Below are positions 16,489 through 22,840 of a stretch of 38,504 nucleotides of DNA, piece after piece (position 1 is the stretch's first letter; each line of letters starts with the position of its first letter). The notes under the pieces are model-generated. The model ran no database searches. It was given only the letters and a program-made list of their open reading frames with translations, and was not told the DNA's origin. Source of the stretch: an uncultured Erysipelotrichaceae bacterium (GTDB lineage Bacteria > Bacillota_I > Bacilli_A > Erysipelotrichales > Erysipelotrichaceae); NCBI GenBank assembly GCA_934725085.1, contig CAKVAL010000016.1, positions 1 to 38,504 of the forward strand. The letters run 5' to 3'. The position numbers and the translations under genes are program-made.

Positions 16489-16506
16489 AATGTCAACCGT
16501 TTTGGC
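16441..16506. repeat. Two hairpins spanning the fic 3' end
   Basis: CTATC/GATAG (16441-16459) and a longer stem GCCAAAACG (16469-16477) with CGTTTTGGC (16498-16506). No T-run follows (CTCCCGGG instead), so these do not look like a normal terminator; they could be remains of an insertion-element end. Confidence 0.4.
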
Positions 16507-16575
16507 CTCCCGGGCTTTCAATGTAGAGACATTACTGAAGAATTTGTTTATTTAAAGCATTCACTAGTTATAACT

Positions 16576-16610
16576 TGTTATAATGGTAAGGTATTAAAGG
16601 AGCAATGAAT
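16576..16610 (+). promoter_or_regulatory. Stranded promoter and ribosome-binding site of the lipoprotein gene
   Basis: TGTTATAAT (16576-16584) is an extended -10 element; AAAGGAG (16596-16602) is a good ribosome-binding site two bases before ATGAAT (16605-16610). The reading frame then enters the IS200 end. Joining 16610 to 17232 restores ATGAAT followed by AAAAAATTATTATG, the start of the lipoprotein gene. Confidence 0.7.
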
Positions 16611-16657
16611 CTCCCCGGGTCAAGACCCGGGGTATCTTACCCTAAGCGATGCAAATG

Positions 16658-17110
16658 TTACTTGAACAAATGTATCTGCTTGTAATCCTCGCAATCTTGT
16701 CCCTGATTTTTCACGTAATCTCTTATTACTGTTTCGTTTGTATTTTTGCCTACTGTCGCAACGAAGTATCCGTCGCTCCAAAACTGTCCACCCCATAACC
16801 ATTTCTTTACCTCAGGACATTCAAGGAATATCTGCCTTGCAGTTATTGACTTGATTATCTTTATTATTTGAGACGGAGAATAATTTGGAGTGCTTTGAAC
16901 TAAGAAATGTACGTGATTTTTATCTGCTCCAATTTCAAGAAACTTGATGTAATCATATCTAAGTTCTATCTCTTGGCAGATATTCCATAAATGAGCTTCT
17001 ACATTATCACTAAAAACGGAGCGACGATACTTCGCTGGACATACAAAGTGATATACAAGATTGCTTACATTGTGGCACAAGGCCACATACGTACTAGATT
17101 CTTTTTGCAT
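16658..17110 (-). CDS. tnpA: IS200-family TnpA transposase
   Basis: A 150-aa Y1 HUH transposase. The HUH motif is HVH at residues 66-68 (NHVHFLVQ), and the catalytic Tyr is Tyr132 in TVIRDYVKNQ. TnpA dimers cut and rejoin single-stranded hairpin ends. The start at 17110 is chosen because GGAAGAG lies directly upstream and MQKESSTYVALCHNVSNLVY matches the usual IS200 N-terminus; an in-frame ATG further out at 17182 has no such support. The ribosome-binding site is buried in a long hairpin (17115-17149), as in other IS200 elements where translation is kept very low. The length is full, so the copy is probably functional. Confidence 0.92.
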   Translation of the reverse strand: MQKESSTYVALCHNVSNLVYHFVCPAKYRRSVFSDNVEAHLWNICQEIELRYDYIKFLEIGADKNHVHFLVQSTPNYSPSQIIKIIKSITARQIFLECPEVKKWLWGGQFWSDGYFVATVGKNTNETVIRDYVKNQGQDCEDYKQIHLFK

Positions 17111-17114
17111 CGCT

Positions 17115-17149
17115 CTTCCTTTTGATGATATTTTATCACCAAAAGGAAG
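17115..17149 (-). promoter_or_regulatory. Hairpin sequestering the tnpA ribosome-binding site
   Basis: On the minus strand CTTCCTTTTGGTGATA (17149-17134) pairs with TATCATCAAAAGGAAG (17130-17115), 16 bp with one G-U pair and a loop of three bases. The 3' arm contains the GGAAG Shine-Dalgarno site of tnpA. This matches the translational repression hairpin described for IS200. Confidence 0.75.
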
Positions 17150-17225
17150 ACCATACGTTGCAAGCAACGGGGAAAACCCCAAGGAAGCTCTGACCTGTCA
17201 AAGACATGTCACTCGCTTATTTTAG

Positions 17226-17954
17226 ATGAATAAAAAATTATTATGCGTTTGTGCATTATCTCTATTACTAACAGGTTGTGGCGATTTAGCTAAAAGTAAT
17301 GTAACCGAAGGTAAAACCGTTACAATCGATGCCACAGAAAAGATTGACCCAACTATTTATTTAAAAGATTTAGATAAAAACGCCACTGTTGATTATGAAA
17401 TCAAAAACAATGAAATGGTTATTACAGTAACTAAGGGTGATAAAACTGAGAATATTAATATTCCAGTACAAGTCAATGAACCTAAGGTGTCAATCGATCG
17501 CCATATCGAAGTTGATAAGTATGTTGGTTATGACCTAGAACAATACATCCATGAAGATGAAGGCGTAACTCATACAATAAACTTTGATGAGGATACAGGC
17601 AAATTATCAGTGACCTTCACTAAGGGCGAATGGTCTACTACCCTAGAAGATGATGTTACAGTATTAGATAGTAACCCCATTAATAATTGGCCAAAAACAT
17701 ATTCTTGTATCGACAGCGCACTACCTCTAACAGGTACGATTACACTAAATAAAGACGGCACTTTTAAAGATAAAGGTGACTATGGATGGAGCGATACTGG
17801 TAAATATACCTACGATGGCAATAACAGCTGGTATTTCGATTACAATAATTCTAACGATTTATACGCATCAGGTAATTATGAAAAAATTGTACAAGATACT
17901 GGACTTACACAAAGTGGTAACCCTTCGTATGTAACATGCACATTAATTAAATAA
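17226..17954 (+). CDS. Lipoprotein of unknown function, separated from its promoter by IS200
   Basis: A 242-aa secreted lipoprotein. The signal peptide MNKKLLCVCALSLLLTGCGD has lipobox LLTGC, with Cys18 as the anchor. The rest is acidic and beta-rich; two stretches (about 28-82 and 88-145) have similar Lys/Asp/Thr-rich patterns (VTKGDKTENINIPV; FTKGEWSTTLEDDVTV), suggesting two small beta domains, and the C-terminal part (GTITLNKDGTFKDKGDYGW) resembles lipocalin-like lipoprotein tails. No enzyme motif is visible. Directly upstream there is no ribosome-binding site, because the IS200 element ends at the ATG; the original promoter and site lie at 16576-16602. The gene is probably silent or weak unless the element excises. 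Confidence 0.75.
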   Translation: MNKKLLCVCALSLLLTGCGDLAKSNVTEGKTVTIDATEKIDPTIYLKDLDKNATVDYEIKNNEMVITVTKGDKTENINIPVQVNEPKVSIDRHIEVDKYVGYDLEQYIHEDEGVTHTINFDEDTGKLSVTFTKGEWSTTLEDDVTVLDSNPINNWPKTYSCIDSALPLTGTITLNKDGTFKDKGDYGWSDTGKYTYDGNNSWYFDYNNSNDLYASGNYEKIVQDTGLTQSGNPSYVTCTLIK

Positions 17955-17958
17955 ATTA

Positions 17959-17988
17959 ATCTCGGAAATCAATTCCGAGATTTTTATT
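17959..17988 (+). terminator. Rho-independent terminator of the lipoprotein gene
   Basis: ATCTCGGAA (17959-17967) pairs with TTCCGAGAT (17973-17981) and is followed by TTTTATTT. It lies just after the stop codon at 17954. Confidence 0.85.
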
Positions 17989-17999
17989 TGACCAAAATT

Positions 18000-18037
18000 A
18001 AAAGCTATCGAGTTTTTATGCCCAATAGCTCTTTTTT
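18000..18037. terminator. Hairpin with flanking A and T runs (terminator for the minus-strand remnant)
   Basis: AGCTAT (18003-18008) pairs with ATAGCT (18025-18030). It is followed by TTTTTT on the plus strand and by TTTTAATTTT on the minus strand. It lies directly downstream of the surface-protein remnant. Confidence 0.4.
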
Positions 18038-18130
18038 ATTTAGTATATTCCCAACTTCCTGTCTTATAGTTGAAGAATCTGGTCTCTCTAATCTTTGCAT
18101 ATAAAGTGATATCTCTATAATATGAAGTTA
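18036..18130 (-). pseudogene. C-terminal remnant of a surface protein
   Basis: On the minus strand a frame without a start reads SYYRDITLYAKIRETRFFNY and then KTGSWEYTK before a stop at 18036-18038. DITLYAK resembles the ITLYAKW end of Listeria-Bacteroides (InlB B-type) repeats of surface proteins. Only about 30 codons remain, running to the end of the AAA/DUF4143 gene. It is probably the tail of a gene replaced by that accessory gene. Confidence 0.35.
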
Positions 18131-18139
18131 GAATTATAT

Positions 18140-19432
18140 TTAATCTTTTAAACAACCAATAGGAATTACATAAACACCATCTGGTCTTCTATAACCGTAT
18201 TGTGTTCCTGTGACAACTATTTTCAAATCAGGAAGTCTGATTGGTACTTGTTTTTCTGTTTTATTGTGTTCTTTTATTAAAGTTTCTATTTTACACAAAT
18301 GACTAGCACCTTCTTCGATTTCTCTACTTCCAAGTTTAAATTCCAACAAAGCATATCTTCCATCATCAAGGTGCAAAACTCCGTCAGCTTCCAGTCCATA
18401 TCTGTCATGATAATAAGACATTTGTCCATCATGAGCAGATGAATACACTCTTAAATCCCTAATACATAGGCATTCAAAGATAAAGCCAAATGTTTTTAAA
18501 TCTGTATCTAGATATTCAGGTGAAACGCCTAGTGCTGCTACAACTATAGATGGATCGATGAATTCTCTTTTTCTACCGCTTCTCATCGAGCTTGCAGAAC
18601 GAATTGATGGACACCATCCATATAAATCCTCAACAATGAATAGTCTTTCTAATATATCTATATAATCTGTTAATGTTTTATCAGTAATATAATTGGTTGC
18701 ACTTACATCAGCTAAAATATTAGATGATTTTGCCAATGTTGATATATTTCGTGCATAAGAATTAATAATGGCACGCATCGTAGAACTGCTGCGCTTTACA
18801 TCATCAACTTTGAAAATATCCTCTTCAAATATTTGATGATAATAATCCTTTGGAATTGCTAGTTGAGCTTGTCTGTCATCAAATAAGATACTTTCAGGCC
18901 AACCACCACGACATGCAGCGAAAATTAGTTGTTCAATACTAAGATTTGATGAACATCCTTCTTCCAAGGTTTCTTTGCCATCAAACAAATCCATTATAGA
19001 TACAGTTCCATTAGACTCTTTTGATTCATACAAGCTCATTGGATACATCTTTAATTTAGATATTCTTCCAGTTCCCGTATGAGATGTGCTTACTTTTTTT
19101 GAAGTAGAACCAGTTAAAATAAAATGACCACGGCCTTTGTTTTCATCACAATAAGAACGTACCGCATCCCACAAATTAGGAGCATCTTGCCATTCATCTA
19201 TCAATCTAGGCTTTTCCCCATGCAAAAGCGCAATAGGATTTATTTCTGCAGTTTTGATAAGAGCTTCTTTATTTGGATCACGTTGTAACTTAACAGCACT
19301 CTTAGCATATTGCTCTGCCGTTGTAGTCTTGCCACACCATTTAGGCCCAACAATATGTGTTGCGCCAAAAGCTCTTAATTTTAACTCTAGTTGCTTATCC
19401 ACAATTCTAGATAAATAATTATCATTTTTCAT
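18140..19432 (-). CDS. AAA ATPase with DUF4143 domain
   Basis: A 430-aa protein of the AAA_14/DUF4143 family. Walker A is GPKWCGKTT (29-37), Walker B-like RLIDEWQDAP follows at about 76-85, and sensor-like HFILTGSTSKK comes next. The C-terminal DUF4143 portion (about 205-400) ends with a PDDEXK-like pattern: GLEADGVLHLDDG with YALLEFKLGSREIEEG. These proteins are widespread accessory genes of uncertain role; many are thought to bind DNA or act in defence. The start follows a good ribosome-binding site (AAGGAGG). Direct repeats at 19492-19535 lie in its promoter region. GC and codon use are slightly less A/T-biased than neighbours. Confidence 0.85.
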   Translation of the reverse strand: MKNDNYLSRIVDKQLELKLRAFGATHIVGPKWCGKTTTAEQYAKSAVKLQRDPNKEALIKTAEINPIALLHGEKPRLIDEWQDAPNLWDAVRSYCDENKGRGHFILTGSTSKKVSTSHTGTGRISKLKMYPMSLYESKESNGTVSIMDLFDGKETLEEGCSSNLSIEQLIFAACRGGWPESILFDDRQAQLAIPKDYYHQIFEEDIFKVDDVKRSSSTMRAIINSYARNISTLAKSSNILADVSATNYITDKTLTDYIDILERLFIVEDLYGWCPSIRSASSMRSGRKREFIDPSIVVAALGVSPEYLDTDLKTFGFIFECLCIRDLRVYSSAHDGQMSYYHDRYGLEADGVLHLDDGRYALLEFKLGSREIEEGASHLCKIETLIKEHNKTEKQVPIRLPDLKIVVTGTQYGYRRPDGVYVIPIGCLKD

Positions 19433-19491
19433 TCAAGAAACCTCCTTGAGATTAACTTGATTATAACTTTTCATTTCATCTAAATCAATAA

Positions 19492-19535
19492 TCATTCCGT
19501 GTTTTTGTGGTATTTCATTCCGTGTTTTTGTGATA
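19492..19535. repeat. Two 21-bp direct repeats upstream of the AAA/DUF4143 gene
   Basis: TCATTCCGTGTTTTTGTG followed by GTA or ATA occurs at 19492-19512 and 19515-19535, a 23-bp step with one mismatch. A related copy, ATTCAGCGTTTTTGTGATA, lies at 19992-20010 beyond the XRE gene. They sit 60-100 bp upstream of the AAA/DUF4143 start, where an operator would be expected. Confidence 0.65.
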
Positions 19536-19538
19536 ATA

Positions 19539-19832
19539 CTAGTCTTCTACTTTAGAAACAGGAATAAATTCAAGTTTTAAACGCATACCCATACCTGTCG
19601 CTAACCTTTTAATCATTTCCAAACTAGGATTTCTAGTACCATTTTCAATTCTAGAAATATCAGCTTGGCTAATACCAGTTAATTCAGATAATTGTTTCTG
19701 AGTGAGGCCTTTTTCCTTTCTAGCTTTTATCATCGCATTAATAATGTCGTATTCAGGTTCTAAGTCATCATATTCCTTTTTAAAGTTAGAATCTTCTAAA
19801 CATTTATTTTTATATTCTTTGTAAGTAATCAT
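19539..19832 (-). CDS. XRE/HigA-like helix-turn-helix regulator, orphan antitoxin-like
   Basis: A 97-aa protein. The helix-turn-helix (about 35-88) reads ARKEKGLTQKQLSELTGISQ and then ADISRIENGTRNPSLEMI, typical of the XRE family; GMGMRLKLEFIP at the end is common in HigA/RelB-type antitoxins whose genes follow a RelE/HigB toxin. No toxin gene is seen upstream (19867-20210 has no intact frame), so it is an orphan or a decayed pair. A 22-bp perfect palindrome 13 bp before its start is a likely self-operator. Its stop lies close to the direct repeats of the AAA/DUF4143 promoter on the same strand. Confidence 0.8.
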   Translation of the reverse strand: MITYKEYKNKCLEDSNFKKEYDDLEPEYDIINAMIKARKEKGLTQKQLSELTGISQADISRIENGTRNPSLEMIKRLATGMGMRLKLEFIPVSKVED

Positions 19833-19844
19833 AATACTCTCCTA

Positions 19845-19866
19845 AATATGTTGTATACAACATATT
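19845..19866. promoter_or_regulatory. 22-bp perfect palindrome, candidate operator of the XRE gene
   Basis: AATATGTTGTA followed by its complement TACAACATATT, with no spacer. It lies just upstream of the XRE start codon (19832), where HigA-type antitoxins usually bind. Confidence 0.7.
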
Positions 19867-20210
19867 ATAAACTCATTCAAAATAAAAGAATAGCATCTTG
19901 CTACTCCGTGTATATTTATTAATAATAGGTTTACTGTCCCTATCACGAACAAATATTATAGTTGTCTTTATTAAGCAGTCGTTTATTATCTATTCAGCGT
20001 TTTTGTGATAGAAGTTTTTTCTTGTTAATAAAATTGAAGTTTCCTCAAATTTTACAGTGACATTTTTATGTCACTGTAAAATAATTTTCAACCAATTGTC
20101 TTTCTTCTATTACTCACATGGCCAACAAAAATTACAACGAAAAAATGTGGTATCACTACACTTTTTACAACGAACTTTTGTAGTACACCACACTTTTTAC
20201 AACGAACTTA
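19867..20210. repeat. Gene-free, repeat-rich stretch
   Basis: No complete gene is seen. The stretch holds: a third copy of the AAA-promoter repeat (19992-20010); a perfect hairpin with 15-bp arms ATTTTACAGTGACAT at 20049-20063 and its complement at 20068-20082 around TTTT; and a 20-bp direct repeat ACACTTTTTACAACGAACTT at 20158-20177 and 20190-20209, with a weaker relative near 20127-20140. On the minus strand the repeat can be read as RCKKC, a zinc-ribbon-like string, but the two copies are out of frame with each other. A short minus-strand frame near 19880-19960 (FVRDRDSKPIINKYTRSSK) may be a decayed toxin end. Confidence 0.55.
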
Positions 20211-21296
20211 TTATTTCTTAAACAACTCAGGGAAATTCTTCACACACAAACTAAAGAACTCCTTCACAATATCCTTCACAAAATTCTTAGTTTGTTCATC
20301 AGTATTAGATATGACCTTCAAGGCATTAGGGATAGTAGTTTGCCAATTCTTAAAAATCTCATCAGTCTTATCAACATCATCATCAATCAAACTAAACAAG
20401 ATATCCACAAGCCTTTCTCTTTCCTCATTGGTTAAACTCGCTACCCACTCATTTAAAGTATGATTAAAATACTTTGCATCATTAGTCAAATCATCGATAT
20501 ATTCAAATTCATTACCCTTAATAGTCCAAGAGAAAGGATTATGTTGCCAAACACTAAAACTATTACTAGACACTACACGATAATTTTCATGTTGTTGAAG
20601 AAACATGCCAATCATCGAAGACTTAGGAACAGTCTTATCAATCTTATTACTGATAGATTGAAAACTATCGCTCTTTAATACTTCCTCTAAAAAACCTGGA
20701 CCATCATGCGAATAGGCCTTTACTATTCTTCTCTTTATAAAATCATCGCTGTTCGCCAAGGCATAAACAGCCAAGTTACCACCCTTAGAATGACCACCAA
20801 CCATCAAATCACCATTTGTTCTTAAGGCAATCTTCTTCAAATAATCATAAGCATCCTCTTGAGCCCTAATAGGATACCTAAAGGCCATATTAAAGTCTTC
20901 CTTCCAACCCACAATCGTAGAATCAGTGCCCCTATAGGCTACATAATGAAAACGATCATTTATCTTAAAAGTAATAGCTGAAAACTGCTCCTGCTTAGAC
21001 TTATCAGACTTACAAGTATAAGCCTTTAGGATAATATTCCTAAAACGAGGACTACAAGCCAAATAAGTAAACAATTCCCTACTACTTTCAGGATCATAAG
21101 TATCACTAAACATCTCATCAAAATATTCTACACAATACAAATCCTTAAGCTTAGCACCACTAAAAGTACTTACTTTAGTAATCTTTGGATATCTAAAATA
21201 AGCAAGCCAAGAAAGAATCAAACTATCTACATTAGAGAAAGGAAGTTCTTCAAAAGTTGAAACAACTTCCTTTGCATAAGAAACTATATTATTCAT
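20211..21296 (-). CDS. Mbeg1-like (DUF2974) alpha/beta-hydrolase
   Basis: A 361-aa protein of the Mbeg1-like family. The nucleophile elbow reads LMVGGHSKGGNLAVYAL (G-H-S-K-G) and is preceded by FHYVAYRGTDSTIVGWKEDF, the conserved oxyanion-side block; AYSHDGPGF follows. The N-terminus NNIVSYAKEVVSTFEELPFS and VDSLILSWLAY is the usual DUF2974 start. It is probably a serine esterase or lipase; substrate unknown. There is no signal peptide, so it acts in the cytosol or at the membrane surface. Its start overlaps the M32 gene stop by 8 bp and lacks its own ribosome-binding site, which implies translational coupling. Confidence 0.83.
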   Translation of the reverse strand: MNNIVSYAKEVVSTFEELPFSNVDSLILSWLAYFRYPKITKVSTFSGAKLKDLYCVEYFDEMFSDTYDPESSRELFTYLACSPRFRNIILKAYTCKSDKSKQEQFSAITFKINDRFHYVAYRGTDSTIVGWKEDFNMAFRYPIRAQEDAYDYLKKIALRTNGDLMVGGHSKGGNLAVYALANSDDFIKRRIVKAYSHDGPGFLEEVLKSDSFQSISNKIDKTVPKSSMIGMFLQQHENYRVVSSNSFSVWQHNPFSWTIKGNEFEYIDDLTNDAKYFNHTLNEWVASLTNEERERLVDILFSLIDDDVDKTDEIFKNWQTTIPNALKVISNTDEQTKNFVKDIVKEFFSLCVKNFPELFKK

Positions 21297-22794
21297 ACAA
21301 CTTTGTATATTTATTCTTTAAATAATCAACATAATATCTAGGATTAAAATCCTCTTTAATAGCTCTATTTAAAATATATTCATAATTATGTAAAGCACCA
21401 TCAAATTGAATATGATCTCTTAAATAAGCAACCAATTCATCAAACTTACCATTTTCTAGTAAACTATCTAAATCCAATTCTTTTTCAATAGTAGCCAAGA
21501 ATTGAGCACCAAAAGCACTGCCCAAAGCGTAAGTAGGAAAATAACCAAATGAAGCATCAGACCAATGAATATCCTGTAAAATACCATCTCTGTCATTCTC
21601 TACATCAACACCCAAATACTCCTTATACTTTTGATTCCAAGTCTCATTCAACTTATCACAACTGATATTGCCATCACATAAGCCCTTTTCAATCTCATAT
21701 CTAATTAAAATATGAATAGGATAAGTTAACTCATCAGCCTCAGTTCTAATCAAAGAACACTTAGACGCATTAATAGCTTTTATAAAAGCATCCAAATCAA
21801 CATCACCCAAATTCTCAGGAAATAGTTCTTGTAAATAAGGATACAAAGGAATCCAGAAAGACTTTCTTCTGCCAACATAATTCTCTAAGAAACGAGATTG
21901 TGACTCATGCATACCACTAGAAATATACTTCTTAATATTAGTACCATCATACTTATCCAAAATATTATGTTCATAATGAGCATGACCAACCTCATGAATA
22001 ACACTAAAGATATTAGAAGCAATATTATACTCATCATAATTAGTAGTAATACGAACATCATTCTTACTCAAACCATTAGTAAAAGGATGCTCACTTTGAC
22101 CCAAATAACCCCATGACTTATCAAAACAAATATATTCCTTTAATTTCTCATTAAATAAAGCTTGTTTATCCTTTGGATAATACTTATACAAGAAAGAATC
22201 ATCAATATAATCCTTCTTACTATCCACTTCCTTAATAAGAGGCAACAACTCTTCCTTAATAAGCTTGAAGAATTCCTCATACTTATCAATAGTCATGCCC
22301 TCTTCATAATCATCCAACATCACATTGTAAGCTAATTCATTAGGATTACGCCTTGCTGCCTTCTTCTTTGCAATATCAATAACCTTAATTAAATGCTTCT
22401 CAAACAAGCTATAATCACCCTTTTCCTTAGCTACTAACCAAGCATCAAAAGATTCACTAAAGGCATTATTAAACTCCATCACTTCTTCCTTAGTAAACTT
22501 AGAAACACTCTCAAGCGACTTCTTAGTCAAGAAAACATCCCTATTCAAATCCTCGCCCAAGTCCATTTCACTTAACTCATCAACCAGCTTAATGATTTCA
22601 GGATCAGTCTCAATCACATAAGCCTCACCCACAATAATATTAAGCATCTGATTACGATACTTATTACCCATCACAGGCGCAATCGTATTCTTATCAAAAT
22701 ATACTGTATTAATCATCAGTTCATAAGCATTTAAACGTTCTCTATAGTCTTCATACTTCTTAATCATTTCTTCTTTATTCATAGTGTTCTCCAA
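21289..22794 (-). CDS. M32-family metallocarboxypeptidase
   Basis: A 501-aa Taq-type carboxypeptidase. The zinc site HEVGHAHYEH (HExxH) lies at about 260-270, and HESQSRFLEN, which supplies the third ligand, follows at about 298-307; IRTEADELTYPIHILIRYE is the family signature later on. The enzyme removes C-terminal residues from peptides in the cytosol. Length is that of the family. The ribosome-binding site is GGAGAAC-like before MENTMNKEE; it is the first gene of a two-gene unit with the Mbeg1-like hydrolase. Confidence 0.93.
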   Translation of the reverse strand: MENTMNKEEMIKKYEDYRERLNAYELMINTVYFDKNTIAPVMGNKYRNQMLNIIVGEAYVIETDPEIIKLVDELSEMDLGEDLNRDVFLTKKSLESVSKFTKEEVMEFNNAFSESFDAWLVAKEKGDYSLFEKHLIKVIDIAKKKAARRNPNELAYNVMLDDYEEGMTIDKYEEFFKLIKEELLPLIKEVDSKKDYIDDSFLYKYYPKDKQALFNEKLKEYICFDKSWGYLGQSEHPFTNGLSKNDVRITTNYDEYNIASNIFSVIHEVGHAHYEHNILDKYDGTNIKKYISSGMHESQSRFLENYVGRRKSFWIPLYPYLQELFPENLGDVDLDAFIKAINASKCSLIRTEADELTYPIHILIRYEIEKGLCDGNISCDKLNETWNQKYKEYLGVDVENDRDGILQDIHWSDASFGYFPTYALGSAFGAQFLATIEKELDLDSLLENGKFDELVAYLRDHIQFDGALHNYEYILNRAIKEDFNPRYYVDYLKNKYTKLYE

Positions 22795-22813
22795 TCATCT
22801 AATTCAATTATAT

Positions 22814-22840
22814 AAAAAAGAGGAATATTACTATTCCTCA
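22814..22840 (-). terminator. Terminator of the ABC exporter operon
   Basis: GAGGAATA pairs with TATTCCTC (22820-22839, minus-strand transcript), followed by TTTTTTATA. The stem overlaps the last codons of the ABC exporter gene. Confidence 0.8.

Larger units (their letters stand above)
16605..17225 (-). mobile_element. IS200-type insertion sequence (about 621 bp)
   Basis: A single tnpA on the minus strand bounded by hairpins: CCCCGGGTC/GACCCGGGG at 16613-16632 (right end) and small stems including GGGGAAAACCCC near 17169-17180 (left end). The hexamer ATGAAT (ATTCAT on the element strand) is present at both junctions, 16605-16610 and 17226-17231. This fits IS200/IS605 chemistry, where the element inserts 3' of a short target and its right end repeats that target-like sequence, with no true target duplication. 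Boundaries could shift by up to 6 bp. Confidence 0.8.

Noticed and set aside
16620..16802. 60-aa minus-strand frame inside the IS200 region
   Set aside because: It overlaps tnpA in another frame, and its composition is that of a shadow frame.
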